Assembly (NCBI GenBank): GCA_004352715.1
Contig: SCFE01000041.1
Location: forward strand, 534,706 to 598,705
Length of the DNA stretch: 64,000 nucleotides
Origin: Hofstenia miamia
Lineage: Eukaryota > Xenacoelomorpha > Acoela
Direction of reading: 5' to 3'
Position 1 is the first letter of the stretch. Each line of letters starts with the position of its first letter. Below are positions 11,957-21,400 of this stretch, piece by piece. The position numbers and the translations under genes were made by a program. The notes below the pieces were generated by a model. The model ran no database searches. It worked only from the letters and a program-made list of their open reading frames with translations, and was not told the DNA's origin.

Positions 11957-14090
11957 CTAAATTTATGATATACTTCCATTATGTAAAACAGAATCAGACA
12001 TACCTTGTCTTCTTAAATACAGAATCGTCGAATTTAGCTAAAAACAAAGCCTTAAAATTTAAGCATATTCTCAGAAAAAACAAACCTTTTACAAATTTAT
12101 CCGACAGAGACTTTAATGCACTCTCGATTTCAGATTTAACACTCTAAAATAATTCGAAAACTATACTTATTTTGTAAGAAATGTAATATTATACATAGCG
12201 CCCATCATAAAATATCTATCAGTTAAAAATCAACAAATAGAAACCGCGTTTAAAACAAAAGCACAATTTTTGCGATCAGATAATTTAAAATCAAATCTAT
12301 CATTTAATAGACAATTGTAAAACAAGCATTTAACTGAAAAAATCGTCTCTTGCCGCATGCCAATTATGAATGTAGAGGACTGGAGTATTAAGAATAGATA
12401 AATACTTCGATCTTCTATAAAAGGCATTAAAAGTGCCATGACTAGTCCCATATTAAACTTTCAAAATGTAAAATGCATGTTGTATATAGGCACGGCGGTG
12501 GATTGCATATAGACATGGTCCACATGTAAATTATCAAATTGGAGAAAAACTTACATCACTACTCATATTGACGGATGTCGCAGAGCTGTGCGTGCTAAAA
12601 ATATGATTTAACAGAAACCAAAAAAAAACTTACTTTGATTGAGGCGAATGTGCAGCATATGCAGGTAGGGAGTCATAATCAATGGTAAAGTCTTCTAAAA
12701 AATGTTAAGCATTTTTCAAATACGAGGAAAATGATAATATAAAACGTAGTGAATAAGGGTTTTCCAACAATCTAATGACGATAGTGCTTGATACTTTAAC
12801 AGTATTGATCAAAAACGAGGATTTATTTTCAAGGCAATTAAATTTACGTGTTTTAACAAATAGTTGCTTAAACTAAGATCACTAATTTTTATACCAAACA
12901 AAACGCATGCGAAGATGGAAACCTTGAACAGAAAACTTTGTGAGTAGAAAAAAATTAAAATGCAAAAATTTTGGTGCACCTCAATTGTAGCAAGCAAATG
13001 CTAAAAGAGAATACCCGTTTACACGATAAGTTTTCCCTTATGTTTTAACAATTATTTACGAAGCAATTATCAGATTAAAAAAATTTTAGACCACTCTATA
13101 CGGTAAGTTTTTCTTGATAACTTTTTCGTATTTACTACGTCAATTTTATAATGGTAACGCCGCTTGCAAACGTTTTTGTCGAATGGGTAGTTATAGCAAG
13201 CAATGCCATTGGTTTATATTAAGTTTAATCAATTTTTTTACAAAATACAAAAAACCGGAACTATACACAGTAAGCTTTCCCTTACATAAGAGGAAGTCGT
13301 AAACAGAAAAAAAGCATTAGTTTATGTTAAGCCTTGTAAAGATGATAGTAAAACAGCGTTTTTGAAACCAGTATTCGCAATTTAAATCCATAGTTTTTTA
13401 GATGCTAATAGAGTAAGATGAGTACAACTAGACCTTAGCGAGCTTTGATAATCTGCGATTCACCCATTAACGTATTGAGCCTCAATCTAATATTTTGAGA
13501 TCTACCAAACATTTTTATGACTGTGAGTGAACTATAAAAAATATTCCATTTATCTCTGATTCTTTGGGGCGCCCACATCCAATCTTTCTTGTGAGGTTCC
13601 ATTTCCCACATTTTTGTCATCTTCAAGTAAAAGGCAAGAGCAGGCGCAGTAAGTTCAGGACAACTACACAGTAATTTGCAAGGATTTGATCAATAACTTT
13701 CATTTCATGTACTATAGCCGAATAAACGGGAATTGTTCACTGTAATAAAAATGTAAAGATACGCATTTATATCAAATTGGAAGAAAATTCTAATACCAAA
13801 ACTATAAATTATTTGCAAAGTGGCCGATTTCCTCATTATTTGTTACAAACTATATCACTGAAAATTATTTACAGTAAAAAGCTGTTGAAAAGAGTATATT
13901 GGAACAGCTCTTACTTATTTAAACGCGCTATTCGATGTAATTCTAAAACGAAACATGATTTGAAGGCGCCCCGTTTTAACAATAAATGCCAATCATTCAT
14001 CAACATAATATAAAGACTTACTTGGCTTTTCATAAAGACTCTTAATAAGGCGGTCCAATTTCAAACCTATTTCATTTCTACGTTGTGTAT
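11644..14090 (-). CDS. Six-exon chain of an unassigned gene (possibly more of CEP295)
   Basis: Six exons join without a phase error: 14090-14022, 12694-12634, 12594-12555, 12143-12086, 12037-12004 and 11956-11644, about 191 codons. All have AG acceptors and GT donors. The product is polar and low in complexity: a short helical part (GLKLDRLIKSLYEKP), Ser/Asp-rich linkers, a possible coiled-coil piece (KSEIESALKSLSDKF), then a Ser/Pro/Gln-rich segment. It resembles no domain I can name. The position just downstream of the CEP295-like exons, on the same strand and with the same small-exon style, suggests it is the middle or C-terminal part of that gene. A separate gene is equally possible. The chain is open at both ends (enters in phase 1, leaves in phase 0). 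Confidence 0.6.
12004..12037 (-). CDS. Unassigned gene, exon 5
   Basis: 34 bp, donor GTATGT. Encodes KFDDSVFKKT; the frame is fixed by both neighbours. Confidence 0.55.
12086..12143 (-). CDS. Unassigned gene, exon 4
   Basis: 58 bp, phase 0 in and phase 1 out, donor GTTTGT. Encodes SVKSEIESALKSLSDKFVK, likely helical. Confidence 0.58.
12555..12594 (-). CDS. Unassigned gene, exon 3
   Basis: 40 bp. Acceptor ATTTTTAG, donor GTAAGT. Encodes THSSATSVNMSSD. Confidence 0.58.
12634..12694 (-). CDS. Unassigned gene, exon 2
   Basis: 61 bp. Acceptor TTTTTTAG, donor GTAAGT. Encodes DFTIDYDSLPAYAAHSPQS. Confidence 0.62.
14022..14090 (-). CDS. Unassigned gene, exon 1 of visible chain
   Basis: 69 bp, phase 1 in and phase 1 out. 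Acceptor TTTTCCAG, donor GTAAGT. Encodes TQRRNEIGLKLDRLIKSLY and two more residues. Confidence 0.6.
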
Positions 14091-14131
14091 CTGGAAAAGA
14101 AATCTAAACAAACATTATTGGGTACCTTTTA

Positions 14132-14171
14132 AACACACACACACACAAATATATATATATATATATATATA
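14132..14171. repeat. (CA)n/(TA)n compound microsatellite
   Basis: A short CA run passes directly into a TA run. Confidence 0.9.
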
Positions 14172-14259
14172 GGTAGGTAGTATACAGAGACACTACCCTG
14201 TAAAATTTAAAGGATTTATACTTGGAAACGCGGTCATGATGAGGTTTTTAAAAAATATT

Positions 14260-14261
<2 letters not shown>

Positions 14262-14290
<29 letters not shown>

Positions 14291-14390
14291 NNNNNNNNNN
14301 NNNNNNNNNNNNNNNNNNNNNNNNNNNNNNNNNNNNNNNNNNNNNNNNNNNNNNNNNNNNNNNNNNNNNNNNNNNNNNNNNNNNNNNNNN

Positions 14391-14422
<32 letters not shown>
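14262..14422. repeat. (AT)n microsatellite interrupted by a 100-N gap
   Basis: AT runs flank N at 14291-14390. The assembly broke in the repeat. Confidence 0.95.
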
Positions 14423-14426
<4 letters not shown>

Positions 14427-14899
14427 TGATGTGTTTGCCTATAAATAAAAAGTACCATTTATAAAAAATGTACAAAAACTCAAAGTATTTTCATGAAATT
14501 AGTGATATAAGAATGGCCATAACAATTTATTATTCTTAGTACACTTAAATCATTACTAAAGTAAAATGACAATCATAGTCAACATTTACTCAATAATTAG
14601 CAGGATAACCCTTCTGTTGAATGACAGTCAATGTTCGATCATCTGCAGATGTTGATTTGTGAAATGCACCTCAATTCTTATATATTTATGGAATACACAC
14701 CAGTAAGTATTGGCATGGCCTTAGGAAAGCAACTATGTTGAAACTCGCTCAAAAAAACTATTACTCCTCTCAAACGTGATCAATCTCACAGAAAAAAGAT
14801 TTTCCAAAATTTATTGATAAAAATTCTAAAAGCGCTTAAAATTGTTATACACAGAAAAGCATTCTCTTTTCAACAAGCATTTTGATCGGTAGTTAAATT
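14423..14899. other. No gene recognised
   Basis: Sequence 3' of the channel gene on the minus strand. No clear polyadenylation hexamer for that gene was picked out. Confidence 0.4.
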
Positions 14900-16483
14900 C
14901 TACTGTTTCCGAGCCATCAATTTTGATGTAGGATTACTGTTACTTCTTGTAAACTTCTCAAGCAATAACTTTATAAGCAATGTAAAAGTTTCTGCGATTT
15001 CAAATAAAGTCACTGCACTAGCTCCCATCATAAGACCAGCCGTGCCTCCAATATCACTAATTAAATTCCAAAAAGAAACTTTTAAGTCATACTCAAAAAT
15101 TTTTAACCAATTACTATCTAAAAATATATGAACATAAACCAATTGCTTTTTATGGTAATTGAAGGCTTCTTCCATTTTCAGGTTTTGTTGTTCTTTCGAA
15201 AGATTGCGAAAGTTCTCGGGAAGTATTTTTCGCACATTTCGTAAATGGATGCCATTATGCAATTTATTTTCCGCAATTACATAAGGCATAAACTCCAACG
15301 AAGTAAAATCTATGGAAGTAATGGTTTTCTCATATTCAAAGGCACTGCAAGGCATTTTGCATTTTTTCTTGTAACAGTCGTCAACTAGTTCATTGCGATT
15401 AACAATACTTCGCACACATTCAACAGTTTCAGATGTATTTAGACATTCTCGATGATCAAAGTATATTACTGAAGAGCAGTTACACATTTTAATGCTAAGA
15501 GTATGTTGACAATGATAGTAACACCACTCCAATGAATTGTATATTGATGATGTCTTTCCTTTTTTGGATATAAAAGGAAGAAAACTATCATTTTGATAGG
15601 GGAATATTTTAGTGATTAATTGGCCTTCTTCACACTCAAAAAGCTTAGTTGATTTCAAAATTGATTGAATCAATTTAAGGGAAACCATCAGTTTTCGTCC
15701 AGCTGAAACCTCGAATGCTTCTATATCAGGGTTAATAGGAAATCCCGGGTGCATTAAAGTGATTCTGACTCCATTGAATGTATTGGGAATCAAAATACGA
15801 CCATCTAAATCAACATTTAGCAACAGCTTTATTCCAACCGTAGATCCATAGTATTTGTTTGGTGTTTCTTTTTGAAATCCAGTCAACAAGTAACACATTC
15901 CATAGTTTTCTGTTGGTAGTGGTTTAATCCACTCATCTTTACACTCCTTCATATCAATTGAACATCTTAAAATGAAAAATTCTTTAGGAACTTGGAATTT
16001 AATGTAATCACTGTATCTATATAGTGGTGGGGTTTTTTGCTTACCATCAATAACATCAAGTATATCAACATTGGAATTATTGATCTGGAAAAACTCATTT
16101 GAAGAATTTTTAAGTATGTAATTAACTATTGAATCTCTTAGAGCGTCTTGGTCAGTGTCAACTTTACTGTTTCCCATTGTAGCCTTGTTCAAGTTGCATA
16201 TAGAGATATCGGGTAATAAAGAACTTCCAGGTTCGGGCGAATCAAAAACATTTGCTGTCATTTTATACTGCAAGTATGTATAAATGTTCATGTAAAAGCA
16301 AGTTGACAAAACAATTAAGCATGTGCAAGTAATACACAGGCAAAAAAATCTTCCAAATAGGCTCTTTGATGAAATTATTTTTGGAAATGCAGCACAGTTT
16401 ATAGACACCAGTTGAGAACGCATTATTTCAACTTCCTCCTTCATCTTTGATCGAACTGTGAGACTCAACAGTTTATTTTGCAT
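14900..16483 (-). CDS. DEG/ENaC cation channel (intronless)
   Basis: A full-length subunit of the degenerin/epithelial sodium channel family, 527 residues in one exon (family members are usually 450-700). Subunits of this family form trimeric sodium-permeable plasma-membrane channels gated by peptides, acid or force. Membrane segment 1 is at about residues 46-69, followed by PDISICNLNK (the FPAVTICN-like motif). The extracellular loop carries GMCYLL, then WCYYHCQHTLSIKMCNCS and CKMPCSAFEYE, the family's cysteine signature. Membrane segment 2 (about 471-505) holds GGTAGLMMGASAVTLFEI with the G-A-S selectivity filter at 487-489. The N-terminal HG gating motif is replaced by Ala-Ala in CAAFPKI (30-36). 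The first ATG is used here; Met14 aligns better with the start of the paralogue at 29.5-31.0 kb and may be the true start. It lies between the last firm CEP295 exon and the unassigned chain. The ligand cannot be told. Confidence 0.93.
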   Translation of the reverse strand: MQNKLLSLTVRSKMKEEVEIMRSQLVSINCAAFPKIISSKSLFGRFFCLCITCTCLIVLSTCFYMNIYTYLQYKMTANVFDSPEPGSSLLPDISICNLNKATMGNSKVDTDQDALRDSIVNYILKNSSNEFFQINNSNVDILDVIDGKQKTPPLYRYSDYIKFQVPKEFFILRCSIDMKECKDEWIKPLPTENYGMCYLLTGFQKETPNKYYGSTVGIKLLLNVDLDGRILIPNTFNGVRITLMHPGFPINPDIEAFEVSAGRKLMVSLKLIQSILKSTKLFECEEGQLITKIFPYQNDSFLPFISKKGKTSSIYNSLEWCYYHCQHTLSIKMCNCSSVIYFDHRECLNTSETVECVRSIVNRNELVDDCYKKKCKMPCSAFEYEKTITSIDFTSLEFMPYVIAENKLHNGIHLRNVRKILPENFRNLSKEQQNLKMEEAFNYHKKQLVYVHIFLDSNWLKIFEYDLKVSFWNLISDIGGTAGLMMGASAVTLFEIAETFTLLIKLLLEKFTRSNSNPTSKLMARKQ

Positions 16484-17170
16484 TTATTATTCAAACTTCA
16501 TGAATATAAATAAATATTTTCCTTTAAATAATCCTGGGAGCTAGTCAAGGTTTTTCATAGAATTCTACTTCGAACGAAAGAGGATAAAATTGAATTTGGG
16601 GTTCCATTCTAATCAAATCGTCTCCTTAATAAATATATATATTTATATGGGCGCTAAATACTATGGGTTTCATACTGAGTGCCTTGGCCACCAATTTTCT
16701 CCATACTTAGCGCTCGCATGCAGTTCAGCCGGTTAACGTCAAAAATATCACAAATTGAGTATGCGTGATAGCTTTAGGGTTCATTTAATAGCTACACACC
16801 AAATTTGGGCTCAAAGGAAACAATTCTCAAAAAATATATATAAAATGAAAAAAATGAAAAATATTGTTGAAAAAATTGGATTTATTGCCATTTCAACAGT
16901 TACGAATGTGTTTTGGTACTAATTATTACATTTTCAAAAAATTTGGGCGTTGTTCAATATCTGATATTAGTTTCAGTTCAATATTGGCAGTTCTTCCCAG
17001 TGAAAATGAGGTCCGCTTCCGGCCATGACAAAAATTCCGATTTCAGCCGGAATATGTCCGATATTGGCCAGTTTTTTAGTCTGAGTCAGTAACTACGTGC
17101 TTAAGCCATTTCTGATGTCAAAATTTGGAAAAAAAATGCGTAGGGTCCAATCTTGTTTCAAAATAATACG

Positions 17171-17260
17171 TAGCGCCCCCTATATCCTTAGCGCCCATAT
17201 ATATTTGACAACCTTTACCAAAGCGCCCGTATACATTTGGTGATTTATAATTAGCGCCCG

Positions 17261-17270
<10 letters not shown>
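17171..17270. repeat. Degenerate ~31-bp tandem repeats with AGCGCCC core
   Basis: The core AGCGCCC(C/A/G)TATA recurs at about 17172, 17190, 17222 and 17253, spaced mostly by 31-32 bp. Confidence 0.6.
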
Positions 17271-17299
<29 letters not shown>

Positions 17300-17343
17300 A
17301 GATGTATATATATATATACATAGATGTATATATATATATAATA

Positions 17344-17381
<38 letters not shown>
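17263..17381. repeat. (TA)n microsatellite with GTATA interruptions
   Basis: Long TA-rich tract with GTATAGATGTATA interruptions that partly repeat. Confidence 0.9.
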
Positions 17382-17385
<4 letters not shown>

Positions 17386-18404
17386 CATTGCTAAGGCAAC
17401 TGTTCCACTTGTACGTGTTTTTCTGACGGGAATATTTCTCCTTCGGATATGTGGTAAGCGGCTAGGAGTGAGGTGAGTGATGACAACCTTGCCTGCAGGA
17501 TTTCGATGATAGGGTAATTACCTTACATCACGAATTCCGTCATCCAAACACGTACATGTGGGACAGCTGCTTGAGTAAAAAACTAACTGACATGATTGTA
17601 TTCCGCCAGCATATTACTTGTTAAAAATTGTAACATTGCAATAAATTTTTCAGTAAAAAATAACAAAAAATAAAAAATATAAACGTAAATGCAAATATAA
17701 TAGAAACTGATTATCCATATCTTTGGCGGTAAATAAAAAGTATGCATTTAGCGTCAATTTTAATATAATATACAGAATTGTTTGCACTCAGATTTATTCA
17801 AAATTTTGATTACGCACTATTTATAATATCTAGACATAAAAATATAGGCTTGCTAAAGAAACTACTTTCTTCATACCAATTGGCGACAGACGCTAAATAT
17901 AATGGAAATTTGAAAAATGGCGTTAGATAATATTGCACACCAAAAGTAATTGTATAGTCCATAATTTGATCATCAGAAATATTTTCCCAGACAATTGTTT
18001 TAAAATACTACAAACTACATTTTGCAATTAACTAAAATAATTTCTATTGGTCTGATTAAAATAAAAGTAATTTGAAGTGTATACATTTGCTTATTTATTA
18101 TTTCTTTAAATATGATGCTTCTTCTCTTTCGAATTTTTAGTTTTTATAAAAATATTAAAAATTTTTTTTAAAATATTATTGAACCAATACAATTCTTTAC
18201 ACACTTTTATGTGGTATTTAAAACATGAAGTTCGATATAAGGTAAAGTGATCATTCTCGCCTACAGTGCAGATAAGAATTTGCAAAGCTAAAAATTAACA
18301 AACCCACTGCAAATCATTTTCCGATATCGCATTATTAAAATTTCACAACAATATCGTTTCATTTATATCTTAAAAATATATTAAATTAACCGAGTGAAAT
18401 ATAC

Positions 18405-18464
18405 CGTTTCAGAAATATCACTTTCTTTTTGACTTTCTATTTGACATCCAACGACTTCATTATT
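18405..18464 (-). CDS. CEP295: CEP295-like exon, duplicate
   Basis: Copy of 19664-19723 in the left contig end. Confidence 0.58.
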
Positions 18465-21400
18465 CTAAATAAAAAAACAATAATTTGTTCACGATTTAAG
18501 ATTTATTACCGTTAGTTTGCTTACTGATTCAATTCTTTGCAATACATCAGACTTTTTGTAGAAACCTTCTTCAATTGAAAACCTTTCAGGCTAAAAAATT
18601 ATATATAATCATGCACAAATGCAAATTTAGATCCATAGGTCAGGACATGAATCCCAAACGATAATAAAGTTTTATTGGTTTACAAACAAATTGGAGAGAA
18701 AGTTATAAAAATTAAAAATACCTTGTCTTTATCATTGTCATGGTCAACCACACTTAAATTAAGGGATGGATCCAATCCAAATGGCTTCTCCCCATACTCG
18801 TTCAGAGACTGATGATAAGGCGCTTTGGGTAAAGTATCTTCTTCAGAAATGCATTCTTTAAAAGATTCATCTTCTAATGGTTTGCTGTGAATTTCTTCAA
18901 CATCATTGCAAGGCTTCTCTTGTAGAAACACAACCTCGGGAGGTACTCTAAACCACAAATTACCGCATTTGTTTATAAAATACAACAGATATGAACATCC
19001 ACTCACAAATGATATTGGCAATGAACTACAATTTTCTATATCAATCATAATTGATGGATATCTGGGTACAAGTGAAATGGAAGATGNTCTAGACATAAAA
19101 ATATAGGCTTGCTAAAGAAACTACTTTCTTCATACCAATTGGCGACAGACGCTAAATATAATGGAAATTTGAAAAATGGCGTTAGATAATATTGCACACC
19201 AAAAGTAATTGTATAGTCCATAATTTGATCATCAGAAATATTTTCCCAGACAATTGTTTTAAAATACTACAAACTACATTTTGCAATTAACTAAAATAAT
19301 TTCTATTGGTCTGATTAAAATAAAAGTAATTTGAAGTGTATACATTTGCTTATTTATTATTTCTTTAAATATGATGCTTCTTCTCTTTCGAATTTTTAGT
19401 TTTTATAAAAATATTAAAAATTTTTTTTAAAATATTATTGAACCAATACAATTCTTTACACACTTTTATGTGGTATTTAAAACATGAAGTTCGATATAAG
19501 GTAAAGTGATCATTCTCGCCTACAGTGCAGATAAGAATTTGCAAAGCTAAAAATTAACAAACCCACTGCAAATCATTTTCCGATATCGCATTATTAAAAT
19601 TTCACAACAATATCGTTTCATTTATATCTTAAAAATATATTAAATTAACCGAGTGAAATATACCGTTTCAGAAATATCACTTTCTTTTTGACTTTCTATT
19701 TGACATCCAACGACTTCATTATTCTAAATAAAAAAACAATAATTTGTTCACGATTTAAGATTTATTACCGTTAGTTTGCTTACTGATTCAATTCTTTGCA
19801 ATACATCAGACTTTTTGTAGAAACCTTCTTCAATTGAAAACCTTTCAGGCTAAAAAATTATATATAATCATGCACAAATGCAAATTTAGATCCATAGGTC
19901 AGGACATGAATCCCAAACGATAATAAAGTTTTATTGGTTTACAAACAAATTGGAGAGAAAGTTATAAAAATTAAAAATACCTTGTCTTTATCATTGTCAT
20001 GGTCAACCACACTTAAATTAAGGGATGGATCCAATCCAAATGGCTTCTCCCCATACTCGTTCAGAGACTGATGATAAGGCGCTTTGGGTAAAGTATCTTC
20101 TTCAGAAATGCATTCTTTAAAAGATTCACCTTCTAATGGTTTGCTGTGAGTTTCTTCAACATCATTGCAAGGCTTCTCTTGTAGAAACACAACATCGGGA
20201 GGTACTCTAAATCAAAAACTACCAGATTTGTTTATAAAATACAACAGATATGAACATCCACTCACAAATGATATTGGCAATGAACTACAATTGTCTATAT
20301 CAACCATAATTGATGGATATCTGTGTACAAGTGAAATGGAAGATGCAACAACGAGAAAGGTGAAAAATCAAATGCAATCAAAATGTAAATTTGGCTAAAA
20401 TTACAAATTTTTGATAGCTATTAATCTCACAATGAAGTTACCAGTAATGATAATGGAAAATGCAAAAGATAAACAACTACTTCAAATCCGTAAATAGTAC
20501 TTATGTATCTCTTACCATAAGAGCCTTAGAGGGGTTAAATAATAACCGAAAATTTCTTAGAATTTGTTAATATTTAAAAATGATTAAATGACTGCTATTT
20601 AAAAATTTAAATTAAAATTATATTCTTGACAACATTTTCAACAGTAATGAGTAGTAAATACCTGGGCTTTTTATTTGCCGGTAGCTCATCTGAATAAACT
20701 AAAATATATATACTATGCTTTGACTATTAAAGAAAATTTTTACCTTGTACAACATCTGAACTTCCAGCTACTACTTTTGAGTTGGCACCAATGTTTAAGC
20801 TCTAAAGAAGCATAATACATGAGCAAATGGATAAAGATTCATTAAAGGAGACTCTTTACATATGCATAAATTTGTGATGAAGTGTGATTTATTTAGGAGG
20901 TAATTGGTAAATTAACATTACATACAATATTATTAAAATAAAGTCTATAAAAAATCATAAAATATATAAACTTCGAAAACATAAATTATGTCAATCTTGC
21001 ATACCCCACCTCTAGAGTAATAGTCATTTAGAAAATTGCATTAGCAAAAAATGTTTTATGATCGCCTTGTGGCTTCTAACTTTCAATTCCACGAGGGGGA
21101 CGACGCGCAATCATGTGCCATTTGTTGCATGTAATATCAGATTTTATTGCTTGTAGATAATCAGACCATGGCCAGACTGATAACCATACGAGTGCGGAGA
21201 AGTGCTGTGTTTCATGGCGCATCTACTTATGAGCACGATAGCTTTTGAAGTCAATCTGAGCTTACCCTATCATAATGAAGTCGCTTGTAGTCATTATGTG
21301 TATATCATCANNNNNNNNNNNNNNNNNNNNNGCATGTAATATCAGATTTTATTGCTTGTAGATAATCAGACCATGGCCAGACTGATAACCATACGAGTGC

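Larger units (their letters stand above)
16484..17828. other. Non-coding stretch with repeats
   Basis: Apart from the AGCGCCC repeats and the AT microsatellite listed separately, nothing coding is seen. Confidence 0.4.
17829..19086. repeat. Contig-end duplicate, left copy
   Basis: Matches 19088-20345 at an offset of 1259 bp, with one N between. About the first 1030 bp look identical and the last ~220 bp carry about a dozen differences. It contains second copies of three CEP295 exons (18947-18722, 18590-18510, 18464-18405). This is best read as two unmerged allelic contig ends. Confidence 0.9.
19088..20345. repeat. Contig-end duplicate, right copy
   Basis: Partner of 17829-19086. This copy is continuous with the upstream CEP295 exons and is taken as the reference copy of the three exons. 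Confidence 0.9.

Noticed and set aside
13435-13626. Minus-strand open stretch between exons 14022 and 12694
   Set aside because: It can enter in the right phase (A|AT) but has no GT donor in phase 1, while direct joining of the neighbouring exons is in phase.
18250-18290. Possible CEP295 exon after AG at 18290
   Set aside because: Ends at a poor GTAGGC donor in a phase that fits no neighbour, and other frames hit stops.
17829-20345. True tandem duplication of CEP295 exons
   Set aside because: A single N separates the copies, and several other stretches in the window show the same arrangement; overlapping contig ends explain all of them.
18906-20398. Plus-strand open frames around 18.9-19.1 and 20.2-20.4 kb
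   Set aside because: They run antisense to CEP295 exons and are repeated only because of the contig overlap.
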